DNA from: Hennigella sp045598825
GTDB lineage: Bacteria > Bacillota_I > Bacilli_A > Mycoplasmatales > Mycoplasmoidaceae
NCBI GenBank assembly: GCA_045598825.1
Contig: JAZRUX010000018.1
Location: 9,984-73,983, forward strand
Direction: 5' to 3'
DNA: 64,000 bases
The notes beneath the pieces were generated by a model, which made no database searches, was not told the origin of the DNA, and was given only the letters and a program-made list of their open reading frames with translations. The position numbers and the translations under genes are program-made. Shown in pieces: positions 10,901 to 22,800 of this stretch. Positions within the stretch are counted from its first letter, which is position 1, and every line of letters begins with the position of its first letter.

Positions 10901-12351
10901 ATAGCATTATCCACCATTTCATTAGTAATGTGGCTCATGTTAATAGCAACATTAGTTAAAGCTTTAGTTGGTTTAACAAAGAAATCAATTCGCTCAACTA
11001 CCATTCCATTCTTAAAACGAATGGCTCCAAATTCAATTAAATCATCATATTGCGGGTATAAACCAGTTGTTTCAATATCAAAGACAACATAATCGGCATC
11101 AATAATTGGTTTATCAATTGGATTAACAACAATTGGTATCTTTTTTTCGATAACTTGGAACTCACAACCATAGATTGGTTTAATATTTGGAAACTTCTTC
11201 GAAGCAGCAAAAATATCTGGGATAGATTGAACATTTTCTTTTTCAATAATTCCAACGCTTGTGTATCCACATGCGTTAGCATGTTCAAATATTTTTTCTG
11301 CGGAATCGATTCCTTCATAAGCGGTCATATTAGAGTGAATTAAAAGTTCAGTTCGTTTATTTTCTACCTCATCTTTAGGAACTAAATAGTCAGGTCGTTT
11401 CGCATGACACATTTTAGTAATACGCCCAACCGCTTCAAATGCTGTTTTCTCATTCGTTTCAATTTTACAATTGATATTAACTCATTGACCAGCCTTAAAG
11501 GTATTAATATAGTCAAGTGGCATTTCTTTTCTTTTATTATTTGCAGGGAAACGTGGGGTTTTATATGCAAATAATGAACATCGTAATGCCCCACCAGTGT
11601 AATCATAGATTAGATAGTTATAAATAGTCAAGGCTGGGTTTTTTCTTGAGGGTTTAATTTCAACTTTAACAATTTCACCAGCAATATTAACAAATGATTC
11701 TTTCATTTCATCATCAATATCACGCATATCAATAAAATCACCTGATACACGGAACATACGATCATATTGCTCAACTTCACCCAACATTTGTTGGCTTTGA
11801 GCAATTAGTTTATTGATATCTTTTTGACGTGCATTTTCGTCCTCAAGAATTTTGTTTTGTTTTTCTTTATTTAATTCTGACACAATCTTTTTAATTAAAA
11901 AGTGTGCATTTTTTAAATATGCAAGAAGGTTACTTTGAATAATATTAATTTGTTCAAGTTCAGATGATGTTACATAGCGAATTACCATGACATCATCATC
12001 ACCAATTCGGTAATTACCTGGTTTTAATAAATCTTGTAAAATATATGAATTAGGATAATTCTTTTTTAATCAGTTTTGTACATATTCATCTAGTTTTGAA
12101 TAATCTTCAACCACATTATCAGACTTGATAATAACTTCAAGATTTTCATTGGGTAAAGAAGACAATTTATTGTAGATTCTTGTTGGCAAAACCTTTGCAG
12201 CAATAACATAAATTGTTACTTTACTATTGCTTTCTTCTGGCATTTCAATACCAAAATCACAAAACTCACTAATTAACTGAATTTCGTCTTCAGTTAATAT
12301 TTTTGTTTGTAGAAAAAAATCTTTAATATATTCTTTAGGAACCTTGTACAT
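7939..12351 (-). CDS. polC: DNA polymerase III alpha subunit, PolC type
   Basis: Replicative polymerase with built-in proofreading, 1470 residues, typical for Mollicutes. Domains: N-terminal and OB-fold part (1-320); PHP segment from about 330 interrupted by a DEDD exonuclease with FDIETTG (Asp425, Glu427); zinc-binding CPKC (about 962-965) before the palm; palm motif PDIDLNF (Asp991, Asp993); C-terminal helix-hairpin-helix/tail ending DDQMRLF. The PHP motif usually reading HLHT is LIHS here, and the usual TDH is lost (GIIEKEN), so the PHP metal site looks dead while the polymerase and exonuclease residues remain. It has its own TATAAT (12363-12368) and is separated from dxr by an A+T hairpin. 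Confidence 0.96.
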
Positions 12352-12362
12352 AAGATAAAAAA

Positions 12363-12397
12363 ATTATATAAAAAATAAATACTTTTAGTATTTATTT
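12363..12397 (-). terminator. Terminator of the tsf-dxr block, followed by the polC -10 box
   Basis: AAATAAATAC / GTATTTATTT (12373-12382 and 12388-12397) pair around a 5-base loop and overlap the dxr stop; minus-strand T runs follow. Just beyond it lies TATAAT (12363-12368), 11 bases before the polC ATG. It looks like an end-of-operon signal followed at once by a new promoter. Confidence 0.55.
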
Positions 12398-13486
12398 TCA
12401 ATATTTTATTGAGGCTAAACGACAATGGGTGTCAAATTCATATATTTCATCGATAGTTTTGATTGGTTTTAGTTTAATTTTCTTTATTGCATTTTCAATA
12501 TAATCTGGAATTTGGTCAAAGCGTAGCATCTTTTCTTTAAATAATTCGATAGCGACTTCATCAGCAGCTGTCATAATTATTCCCAATGAATGAGTTTTAT
12601 CATTCATTACATCATAAGCTCATTTTATTGGCTTAATATCATTCATCTTTGTTAAGATGTTTGTAGCGAAATTGGCTTGTTCTGACTTTGTTAATTGATA
12701 TTGGAAGTCAGTTAAGGCTCATGCAATTGGGCTTGTCATTAATGGCTTTGAATGTGAAAAGATAAACTGGCCATTATTTAGCATAATTGCCGAGTGAATT
12801 AGAGATGTTTTGTCTAATAACACACTAATTTTATTAGTGTGAAAGTATCAATATGCTTCAATCACTTCAAAGCATTTATTCATTAAAGTGTTTGAATCAA
12901 TTGTAATTTTATTGCCCATTGACCAATTTTTATGAGCAATAGCTTGTTCGTATGTAACTTTTGCTTTATCTTTTTTTGATGCCTTTAGATATTTACCACC
13001 TGAACCAGTGATAAAAATTTGATTAACATCTTGATCATTAGTTTTAAGTAGTTGATAATATAGGTTAGAATGTTCAGAATCAATTGGCAGAACTTTAATG
13101 TTGTATTTTTTAGCATAGCTAAAGATATATCAGCCAGCCACAACGACTGATTCCTTATTAGCTAATGCAAGATCAACTTTATTATGTAATGTTGCTAGTG
13201 TACCTTTTAAACCAGCAAAACCAACAATAGCATTAACGACTAAATCTGGTTTAACTTTCTTAATTAGTTCATCAAAACTAGCAGTATTGCCATGAATAAC
13301 ATTGCTTGAACAATAAAAGTATTGAATCTTATTTTGCTTTATTGTCGTTTTAGCTAACTTGATATTGTTATGGAAACTACAACCAACAATTTGGTAACCA
13401 AGCTTTTTAGCTAAAGTTACAGTTTGTTGTCCAATAGAACCAGTTATTCCTAGAATACAAAGTTTACGGCAGGTTTTACGTCTCAT
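12392..13486 (-). CDS. dxr: 1-deoxy-D-xylulose-5-phosphate reductoisomerase
   Basis: Second enzyme of the MEP isoprenoid pathway, making methylerythritol 4-phosphate with NADPH. The 364-residue product has the N-terminal nucleotide-binding loop LGITGSIGQQTV, the conserved LALANKESVV and PIDSEHSN with metal and substrate ligands, ITGSGGKY where the family has TASGG, NWSMGNKITIDSNTLMNK (the W is UGA-free TGG) and a C-terminal helical domain. It overlaps cdsA by 4 bases (ATGA) in the same operon. Many mycoplasmas lack this pathway, so its presence narrows the lineage. Confidence 0.94.
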
Positions 13487-14583
13487 AGGAACTTCAATCC
13501 TTCAGCTTGGCCAAAGCCAAGTAGCATAATTAGTTGAAGAATAACTGTTACCAAGAAATAGAAAGAGAATGTAAAGATTAGAGCATCTAATCGGTCAAGC
13601 ATTCCACCATGACCTGGAATTAAATTGCTAAAGTCTTTAATGTTGAAACGACGTTTAATAAAACTAAAGAATAAATCACCAGAAATACTAACTGCCATTA
13701 TTGCTAATGTTGCCCCAATATAAATAGCTCAGAAATATGGCTGATGATTAATTAATGTTGTGCCATCTTGGGCAAACATTGAACAAGTTTGACAACCAAG
13801 GAATCGATATAATGTGTGATCTAGGTTTTCAGCACCTGGAATAAACATTAGACCAAATAAGCCAAGGATAATGACTAATGTTAGGCTGCAACCACATAAG
13901 ATTCCTTCTCATGTTTTCTTTGGACTAACATGTGGTGCCATTTTGTGCCGTCCAAACTTCACACCACCTAAATATGCAAACACATCTGTTAATGTACTTG
14001 TGCCCAATAAAAAGACATAAGTTGTTCATGTGTGAATGATGGTTGTGTAGATTAAACCAATGATGAATGTGTTTAATACAAACACAAGGATTGGGAATCA
14101 AACCCTTGTTCTCTTGCCAACATAGGTGATATGTCGAGCCATAATAATTCAAACCAATGTTGAAATAATTGTAAAGACAACAATGGCAATAACACTAACT
14201 AACAGATAAAGGGTAAATGAGTTATTGACTTGTTCAGTTGGATAATCAATTAAATCTAATTTGGCACAGATCAAATAAATTCCCATTCCAATCAAAACAG
14301 AAAACAACTGGACAACAGTATAAATAAATATAGCTTTATTTTTAGGAAAACACAAATTGGTTAGCTCTTGTGCAACAAAGAAAATGATTGGTACAATCAT
14401 TAGGATGTTAAAGAACATTAAAGTGAATTGCACTTGTCATTGATCTTTAACTGGACTAAACCAATTCGGGTTAGAAAAGAACAAGAATAATAGATATAGA
14501 ATATAGAATGAACAAACAAAAACACCTGACTTTGAACGTTCAGAAAGAGTTTTTCTTTGCTCATCGATTCTTTTCTTGTTCAT
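13483..14583 (-). CDS. cdsA: Phosphatidate cytidylyltransferase
   Basis: Makes CDP-diacylglycerol from phosphatidate and CTP, the precursor for phosphatidylglycerol and cardiolipin. The 366-residue protein has about eight membrane helices and ends with the family signature SISGDLFFSFIKR...KDF...IPGHGGMLDRLDAL. The start at 14583 (MNKKRIDEQRK) was chosen because the frame is open with Trp-coding UGA and lies 4 bases after the frr stop. The soluble N-terminal extension is longer than in many homologues. The cls gene at 16794 acts later in the same pathway. Confidence 0.93.
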
Positions 14584-14587
14584 AAAA

Positions 14588-15142
14588 CTATAAAGACATT
14601 AAGTCTTTTTCTTTATTTGCAAAAATATCTTCTAATTTTTTATTAGCTTCTTTTGTTACCTTATTTAGTTGATCTTCAAAGTAACGAATATCGTCATCAG
14701 AAACATCTGGTGCACGTTTATACTTTGCTTGTACGTCTTGACGTACAGCACGAAGCTTCTGCATTGCTTGATTGTAATACTCTTTTGCTTTCTTAACTGC
14801 TTCACGACGTGTTTCTTCAGTTAAAGGAGCAAAGATAATACGAATACAATCAGGGTTAACTTGCGGATTAACTTTGTATTCGCTTTCAGCAAGTGCTTTG
14901 GCAATATCACGAATTAAACTACGATCATATGGTTTAATTAGTAATTGACGCGCATCAACTGCTGATACATTGGCAAGTTGCATTAATGGTGTTTTTTCAC
15001 CATAAGCATCAACTCGTAGTTGGTTAAACATATTAGGATTAACTCTTCCAGAGTTGATTTTTTGAAATTCATTTTGTAGATAAGTAAAAACTGTTTGAGC
15101 ATTTCTGTCAAATTCAGCTTTTAAAACATTTCAGTCAATCAT
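14588..15142 (-). CDS. frr: Ribosome recycling factor
   Basis: Splits terminated ribosomes together with EF-G. The 184-residue product shows the family core: SGRVNPNMFNQLRVDAYGEK, PLMQLANVSAVDARQLLIKP, VNPDCIRI and the TEETRREAVKKAKEY helix. The start MIDWNVLKAEF at 15142 has an AAGGAG ribosome binding site 6-12 bases upstream. The internal Met at residue 38 is not the start. The order pyrH-frr-cdsA-dxr is widely conserved. Confidence 0.96.
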
Positions 15143-15151
15143 ACAAACTCC

Positions 15152-15856
15152 TTATTTGTGAATATGAGTAAATTTAGATTGTTTTTTATAAGTCTTTAAA
15201 ATGTTGTCTTTTGCAAGAACATCAAAGACATAAATATCAATATTGTTTTCCATACAAAGGGTTAATGCAGATAAATCCATTACCCCAAGTTCTTGACTTA
15301 TAGCGTCAAGGAAAGTTAATTGTTTATAGAATTTTGCTTTTTTATTTTTTCTTGGATCAGCAGAATATACACCATCAACACCATCTTTACCCATTAGGAT
15401 GACATCAGCATGCATATCGATTGCACGAATTGCACATGCTGTATCAGTTGTGAAGAATGGATGTCCTGTTCCACCAACAAAGATAATAATTTTACCAGCA
15501 GCTAAATCATCATTGATTTTATCAATGGCAATCTTGTGAGTAATCTTGTCAACTTCTAATGCAGAATAGATTTCAGCTTTTACGCCAAGTTTGTGTAGCG
15601 TTTCTTTAAAAGCCAATCCATTCATTACTGTTGATAACATTCCCATGTAGTCAGCGTTAGCACGTCTAAACGCACGGTCTTTTGTCATATTGCCACGTCA
15701 AATGTTACCGCCACCTAACACTAAACCAACTGATGCCGTTTTATTTAAAACTGCTAATTGTTTTGATAGGGCTAATAATTTTGCGTTATCGTAGATATCG
15801 TTTTTTAAACCCTTTATTGCACCACCAGAAATTTTTACTAAAATTCGCTTTTTCAT
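15152..15856 (-). CDS. pyrH: UMP kinase
   Basis: Phosphorylates UMP to UDP in the cytosol. The 234-residue amino-acid-kinase-fold protein starts MKKRILVKISGGAIKG, followed by VLGGGNIWRGN, DYMGMLSTVMNGLA, IFVGGTGHPFFTTDTA and LMGKDGVDGVY. Bacterial UMP kinases have exactly this set. Its ATG overlaps the tsf stop by one base (TAATG), giving translational coupling. Confidence 0.96.
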
Positions 15857-16737
15857 TACTTAGTTCCCATTTGTTGTGCTACTTCAGCAGCAAAGTCTTG
15901 TTGTTTCTTTTCAATTCCTTCACCAACTTCATAACGAGCAAAAGCAATAATCTTTGCACCGTTTCCCATTAGGATTTTGCCTACTGTAACTCCAGGTTCA
16001 AAATCGAATTCTTGGTTGCATAGACAAACTTCAGCAAGCCTCTTTTGTAGTCGACCTTCAACAATTTTTTTAATAAATTGTGCAGGTTGGTTGCCATTCT
16101 TAGCTGCATTTTCAAGAACTTGTTTTTCAGAACTAACCCAGTTAGCATCAACTTGGTTTGAGTTAATAAATTTAGGGTTGTTTGCAACAATATGCATTGC
16201 AATTTGCTTTTTAAGTTTTTCATCAACTTTAGTATCAAAAGCAACAATACTTGCATATTTCTTATTGTTGTGTTGGTAGAAACCTAGATCTTGACCATCT
16301 TGTTTGTCGATTCTTCCAAATCTTCTTAGAGAAATCTTTTCACCTGTTTTTCCACTTAAGCTATCAATTGCAGTTGAAACAATTTCACCATCTGAAAGTT
16401 TTAATGACTTAACAACTTCTACATCTTTGCAGTATGAGTTATTAATTGCCGCAACGATATCGTTGCATAGTTTTGTAAATGCTTCAGATTTAGCAGTGAA
16501 ATCTGTTTGTGTGTTAATTTCAAGAATATATGCACCTTTTGTATCAACACCGGCTAAAACAACGCCTTCAGCTGCAATTGCTCCGGCTTTCTTAGCAGCC
16601 TTTGCAAGGCCTCTTTCTCTTAAGAATTTAGCTGCTTCGTCTAAGTTGTCACCACATTTAATTAGAGCAACTTTGCAATCAACAAAACCAGCTTGTGTCA
16701 TATCTCTTAATTGTTTAATTAATTTAGCATCAGCCAT
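15856..16737 (-). CDS. tsf: Elongation factor Ts
   Basis: Nucleotide exchange factor for EF-Tu (tuf lies at 23527-24711). The 293-residue protein has the N-terminal UBA-like part LIKQLRDMTQAGFVDCKVAL, the TDFTAKSEAF signature region, and two dimerisation subdomains including KIVEGRLQKRLAEVCL. An AGAGGT ribosome binding site precedes ATG. It is the first gene of the tsf-pyrH-frr-cdsA-dxr block; no rpsB precedes it, unlike in many bacteria. Confidence 0.95.
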   Translation of the reverse strand: MADAKLIKQLRDMTQAGFVDCKVALIKCGDNLDEAAKFLRERGLAKAAKKAGAIAAEGVVLAGVDTKGAYILEINTQTDFTAKSEAFTKLCNDIVAAINNSYCKDVEVVKSLKLSDGEIVSTAIDSLSGKTGEKISLRRFGRIDKQDGQDLGFYQHNNKKYASIVAFDTKVDEKLKKQIAMHIVANNPKFINSNQVDANWVSSEKQVLENAAKNGNQPAQFIKKIVEGRLQKRLAEVCLCNQEFDFEPGVTVGKILMGNGAKIIAFARYEVGEGIEKKQQDFAAEVAQQMGTK

Positions 16738-16793
16738 TTTTTACCTCTACATTTTATGTTTTAATATATTATATAATTAAACATATTATTTAT

Positions 16794-18338
16794 ATGAATA
16801 AGAATAAGATAATTATTTCTGGAATTATTGCCTTCTTGCTTCTACTTGGAATTGCGGGTGCAATTTTGTTATTTATCTTTGTTCATATTCTATGACCATT
16901 AATCATTGGACTAGTCGTTGTTTTGCTTTTGGAAATAGGTTTTTCCTTCCGAATCGTGGTTTCACCACGAAACCCTTATGCAAAAGCAAGTTGGATGATT
17001 ACAATCTTAGTTTTACCAGTGATTGGAATGTTTATTTTTATCATCTTCGGTGTTTATCCATTAAAAAAACGTCAACGAAAAGCATATTTAGAACAACAAC
17101 ACCTTGTTCTTGATAAAGAAAATTTTCATTTTAGCCAACAGGTTATGGAAGATGATAAACTTTCATGGATTTTCAACTATGGAATTAAACATCAATATAA
17201 ACCAGTTAGCAAAGATAACGATATCCGTATTATCAAAGATAATACAGAGTTATTTGAAGAATCAATTAAGTTAATTCGTTCAGCCAAAAGTTATATTAAC
17301 GTTCAAAGCTACATTTTTAGTTACAATGGATTTTGATCTAAAATCTTTTTCACCGAATTAATTAAAAAAGCTAACGAAGGCGTGAAGGTTCGATTAATCT
17401 ATGACTGATTAGGTGCTTATCACCGTATTAATAATAAGATCTTTAATGAATTAACTGAATATGGCGTAGAAGTTGCTTGTTTTAACCCAAGAGGTTTAAC
17501 TAAGTTTAAAGGATCAACAAACTATCGTTTACACTCTAAATTTTTAATTGTTGACAACAAAGTTGCATTGTATGGTGGTAGTAACTTTGCTGATGAATAT
17601 TTATCAATGAATCGTAAAAGTTCACACTGAAAAGATTTGAATTTCATTGTTAAAGGTCCAATTGTAAATACGATGAATGTAACTTTTGTTAATTATTGAA
17701 CAGTTTTTTGTAAAACAAAGGATACAAAGTCAAGTCGACAAAATTTATTAAATGATTCTGAAATAATATTTCAGCAACAAAAATTTGACGAATCAAATGT
17801 TTATTCTCAACTATTAGTTTTTGAACCAGATTTTAATGAATTTGCCCTGGAAAATGCCTTATTGCATATCATTTTCAACGCCAAGAAATCCATTAAGATT
17901 ATTACCCCATATTTTATGCCACCAAATAGTGTATTGGAAGCATTAAAAACTGCTCACAAAAATGGTATAAAAATTGAATTGATTGGTCACAGCAAAAACC
18001 AACCGTATGTACAAATGTTAAACCGTGAAAATAATAAAAAATTAATAGACATAAACATTCCTGTTTATGAATATGATGGCTATTTGCATGCTAAATGTTT
18101 GATCATTGATGATGAATATGTTTTAACTGGTTCATGTAATGTTGATTGACGATCAATATATCTTGACTTTGAGTCAGAAATGGTTGTTTACAATAAAGAA
18201 TTTACAAAGCAAATTATTGAGTTCTATAACGAAACAAAAGAAAACTCAACTTTACAAACTAGTCAAATCATTCAAAAGAAGTTAACTCCGCTTTGAAGAT
18301 TAGCCTTAAAAATTGACTTTGCTCGTACATTATTGTAA
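16794..18338 (+). CDS. cls: Cardiolipin synthase (phospholipase D superfamily)
   Basis: Joins two phosphatidylglycerols into cardiolipin at the membrane. The 514-residue product begins with two membrane helices (about 5-45 and 60-85), then two PLD domains, each with an HKD motif: LHSKFLIVDNKVALYGGSNF and LHAKCLIIDDEYVLTGSCNV. UGA codons at several sites are needed as Trp. TATAAT at 16772-16777 is 16 bases before ATG; no ribosome binding site is seen. It is divergent from tsf and is followed by recU. Confidence 0.93.
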
Positions 18339-18345
18339 ATTTTTA

Positions 18346-18380
18346 AATTTTTAGGTAAATATATCATTGGGGGACCAATG
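18346..18380 (+). promoter_or_regulatory. recU leader: shared 18-base motif and start-codon hairpin
   Basis: Between cls and recU, AATTTTTAGGTAAATATA (18346-18363) is followed by CATTGG-GGGA-CCAATG (18365-18380), a perfect 6-bp hairpin whose 3' arm contains the recU ATG. The 18-base motif recurs exactly at 54902-54919 in front of another small gene, also followed by a hairpin. The role is unknown; the start codon inside the stem suggests translational control. Confidence 0.55.
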
Positions 18381-18860
18381 AATACAAATCTAGGAATGTA
18401 TATCGAACAATTGGTTGATCGAACCATTGTTTATTATCAAATTAACCATTTAGGATTATTAGAAAAACGTCAAATACCTATTAAGGTTTTAAAGCATATT
18501 AATGAAACAACTATTGTTGCAAAGCTTGTAGCAAAAGCAAAAGTAGATTATTTTGGTTACTTAAATAACCATTACATTGAGATGGAATGCAAACAAACAA
18601 AACATGAATACTTTGATATTGCTTTAATAAAACATCATCAACTTAATTATTTAAAAGAGATTGATAGTTGTGGTTATGCTAGCTATTTATTAATCTATTT
18701 TGAAAAATATGACAAAGTAATAGCTTTGTCTTATCAACAATTATTAAATTGTAGAAAATTAGCAAAGAAAAATGCCCTGCCATTTTCAATTGTGGCAGAG
18801 CAAGGGAAAGAAATTGAAATTATTTATCCAGGAATTTTAAATCTTAAAGATTTATTTTAA
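18378..18860 (+). CDS. recU: Holliday junction resolvase RecU
   Basis: Cuts four-way DNA junctions late in recombination. The 160-residue protein matches RecU in length and layout: N-terminal dimerisation part, KVDYFGYLNNHYIEMECKQT with catalytic acidic residues and Lys, then IKHHQLNYLKEIDSCGYASY and a C-terminal ILNLKDLF. Active-site spacing fits the PD-(D/E)XK type. The start codon lies inside a hairpin (18365-18380). The 3' end overlaps the convergent rpiB-like gene by 9 bases. Confidence 0.88.
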   Translation: MNTNLGMYIEQLVDRTIVYYQINHLGLLEKRQIPIKVLKHINETTIVAKLVAKAKVDYFGYLNNHYIEMECKQTKHEYFDIALIKHHQLNYLKEIDSCGYASYLLIYFEKYDKVIALSYQQLLNCRKLAKKNALPFSIVAEQGKEIEIIYPGILNLKDLF

Positions 18861-19814
18861 TTCATCAGGAACAATGATTCCCTTTTCCAATTTAATTTCT
18901 TTGAATCGGTTGATGTCAAAACCGAAACCATAGTTATCAATACATTTATATGTGTTTGTGATTTTTGGTGCAGTTTCTAAATAAGTATCAACTGTTTTAA
19001 GAGCTTCTTCTTTAGAAGAGAACTTAGAACCCATGATTAAAGTATTAGAACCATAAATTTCACGAGCAACTTTTGCATTATCAGGAATCATGCAAACACA
19101 TGCACGGATACCCTTAAACTTGTTCAAGCTGTTTGCCATACCCATTCCAGTTCAGCAAAAACCAATAGCAAAACTTACTTCTGGGATATGCTTTGCCATT
19201 GCTAATCCAAACATTGAATAGTGTGTAGAATCTAATGAGTGTGTACCAACATCAATTACTTCGTAACCTTTTGTAATTAAGTGTTCCTTAACCGCCTCTT
19301 TTAGTGCAAAGCCAGCATGGTCAGAACCAACAACAACTTTTTTATTGCCAGAAGCAAAAGTCAATGGTCTGTCACAAACTGTAAATGGGGCATGAACCAT
19401 TTGCAATCTTGTTACATGCCTTCCTGCTTCAAATTCAGATACACAGAAGGCATTAATAATATTATTAAGTCTTTCAGGTTGAATACGTTTTAATGGAATA
19501 ATACAAACTTTTGAATTGTTATGTGCACGAATTAAATTGGCACTATATTCATCAAAAGCTGATGTAGCAACAAGACCTTTTTGTTTAGAAATAAACAAGA
19601 ATGGACCATATGCATAATCATCAATTATAATGAAGCGACGGAATTTTCCATGAGTTCAATCAGCATAAGCTTGTTTGAAAACTTCATGTCAATTTTGGTC
19701 ATTGTAATAAGTAATTAAATCTTGACTTTCAGCAAGATTTCTGTTTTCTTTAATAACGGGCAAAATATTATATATTTTGTCAATATTTTCTTTTATTAAT
19801 ACTTTAATTTTCAT
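18852..19814 (-). CDS. Double-domain RpiB/LacAB-family isomerase
   Basis: A 320-residue protein made of two RpiB-like halves. The C-terminal half (about 163-320) is a recognisable ribose-5-phosphate isomerase B: VVVGSDHAGFALKEAVKEHL, VIDVGTHS, then GFCWTGMGMANSLNKFKGIR, in which the catalytic cysteine is kept but the usual CGTG reads CWTG. The N-terminal half (1-160) is divergent but ends in ANLIRAHNNSK...FEAGRHVTRLQMV, which looks like an RpiB C-terminus (FEGGRH). Usual RpiB is about 150 residues, so this is a fused tandem copy with one half probably inactive. TATAAT (19823-19828) is 8 bases before ATG. It may be ribose- or galactose-6-phosphate specific. Confidence 0.8.
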
Positions 19815-19858
19815 ATATATTAATTATATAAAAAAGATAAAAAAAGACAAAAATACAC

Positions 19859-22800
19859 ATGATTTCTAAAGTATTACAAGAGAAACGTAAGAATTTACTT
19901 GAACTAAATAAAAACAGTCTTGAGATGTTTTTATCGAAAGGATTTATTAACATTTTAAAGTTCATTGACCGTGAACAATTAATAAATTTTGCTCAAGATC
20001 CAAATGCATTTGAAATAAAAATAGAACTTTCAACAGTTATCGATGCAACATCAGGCATTTTAAGCACATGCCAAACTAATAATGACTTGAAAGCAAGGAT
20101 TGAACAGTTACATCTTGATTATGATACAAGCAAAATTGATCTTCAAAATGGAACACAAGCACAACGAGTTAATATTATCAACTCAATCACTAAAGATATG
20201 ATAAGTGAATTTAAACAAATTCACAAGATGTGTAAATTAGCTACTGATGAATTCTATGATTCAGGGAAATGATGTTTGTGATTGTGTTTTGGTGTCTTAG
20301 AAACCTCATTAACAACAGTTATTTCCACTGACAAACTAAATGTTCGTGCTCCATTGTTAGCTTTACCAGTAGCGGTAAAAAAGATTTCAGATTCAACTTA
20401 CACTCTTTATAAAAGAGAGAAGGAATTTAATAGTAATGAAATCCTAAGGATTTATTTAAAAGATAAACTAAATGTTACTTATATAGATCAAACTGAACTA
20501 GAACAAATTACTTCAGTTGAACAAACATTGCAAAATATTGCAACCAAATTACCTAATTGTAGTTTTAACAATGATATTCACAATCTAACATTTGTAAAGA
20601 AAGCAGATTATAAAACAATTGACCAATCAAAGATTGATAATGTTTGTGTTCTTGCTTCAATTGATCCAGTGGGTGGAAAAATGTTGGAAGACTATGATCA
20701 CATTTTAGCTAGTGATTATGAGTTCCCACAAGAAAATCTAATGTTTACTAATCATGGATTAGATCAACTTATTTATGAGAATGACAACATTTTAGAATTA
20801 GGTCGTTTATTGAATGTTAACCAAAAGAAAGCCGTTGTTGCTAGTCTAAAGACTAACACATTAATCTATGGCCCTCCTGGAACAGGTAAGTCAGAAGTTG
20901 TCACAAGTATTATTGCAAATAACATTAACCAAGGATTTAATGTTTTAATTTCTTCTGAGAAGAAAGCAGCGTTAGATGTTATTATTGATCGTCTTGATGC
21001 ATTAAAGACAATTACGATCTCAATCAACCCTGAAGATATTGATGCATTCTATGACCGTTTAATTAACTTAAATGAAGAAATAGTTAATGCTAACCAAATT
21101 AACTTTAGTACTGACAAACCTTCATATTTAAAATTGATTACATATGTAAAGAGTTTATTAGATATTGCAAATGACCAAACGAAAACATCCGCTTTAAAGC
21201 AATTGCAAAACAAGCAAGAACATCAAGCACAAACAGCAAGTAAAACTGTGCTTGAAAGCATGCTTAATAAAATTAACTCAGGTAAATGGACTGTACAAGA
21301 TTTTGCAAAATATCTTTATGCATTCCACCATGTGGCAAAGATTCTTACTAAATACTATCCTTTAACTTCATTAATGACTCATGTCTTCAGACAAGAAGAA
21401 GTTGATCGAGCCTTAACAGCAATTGGTAAGACAGACAAAATTAATCGTAAGTTTTCAATTATGGATAACTTTGTTAAACGAAACAAAACCCGTTCAAACT
21501 TAATTGCCCACAAAGTTGAAACTGAAGAAATTGCTCAACTTGATGAAATGATGAATGCCTTACTATATGTAAAAGAAAATGGTTCCATTCCATTCTTTAT
21601 CAATTATCAAGAATGAAAACCAACAATTGAGCAAAACACACCAGAATCATTAATTAACCAACTTGATATCAACCAAACACAAAATGAGGATAGCTTTGCC
21701 TCATTATTTGATAATATCAATAATGGAAAACTTCTTTACTCATATTTAGATGATTATTGGACAAATAGCTTAAATAAAGCAGCAACTGCTGCAAAGTTAA
21801 TTAAAGATAAATATCTTTGAGAACTTAAACAGAAGTTCATTAATGATGCAACAATGCAGGCAAAATGAATTGAAATGATTAAGAAAGCACATTTACCAAC
21901 TAAGATAAATGTTGCACGTTTCATTAAGGAATATTATTCAATTTTGCGTTTTGTCTTCCCAATTTGAATCTTATCACCAGATAATGTTGCCAATTACATT
22001 CCATTAAATGAACACGAATTTGCTGTCGGCATCTTTGATGAAGCAAGCCAAATGCGAGTAGAACGATCTATTCCATTAATTTATCGTTGTACACGAAGTA
22101 TTGTTTCTGGTGATGATAAACAATTGCGCCCTAGTCGTTTCTTCGCTGCAAATATCTCAATTGATACAGAAGAATTAACTTCGGAAGAAGAATTAGACAA
22201 TGTCGAATCATTGCTTGATAAAGCAAAGATTGCTAACTGATCAAGTTTTACATTATCTAATCACTACCGTTCAAATAGTGAAGAACTTATTAACTTTAGT
22301 AATAAGTACATTTATGAAAATAAATTACTTTGTATTACAAAGAATGGCTCAATTAATGCTAAACCCATAGAAGTAGTACAAATGCCTGAAACTACAGTTT
22401 ATGACCGTTCAACTAACACAAACCCTGATGAGGCTAAGAAAGTGGTTGATATCGTTAAATCATCAGAGCAATATAAAAAGATTGTTATCATTACTTTTAA
22501 TCAAAAACAAGCTGATTTAATTGAACAAATGTGCTTCCAATTCCCATTCTTAACCGCTAGGTTAGAAGCAGATACAATTAGAATTAGATCAATTGAAAAT
22601 GTTCAAGGCGATGAAGCTGACCTTGTTGTTATATCAACAACATTTGGTACTGATGCTGCTGGTAAGTTTATTCAAAACTTTGGTCCAGTTGGGCAAGCTG
22701 GTGGCAAAAACCGTATTAATGTTATGGTAACAAGAGCAAAGGAAAAGATGATTGTTGTTAAATCATTTAAATCTGATGCTATTACATCAACTAATAACGA

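Noticed and set aside
13925..14152. 75-codon minus-strand frame inside cdsA
   Set aside because: Out of frame with cdsA, whose membrane helices and signature motif continue across it.
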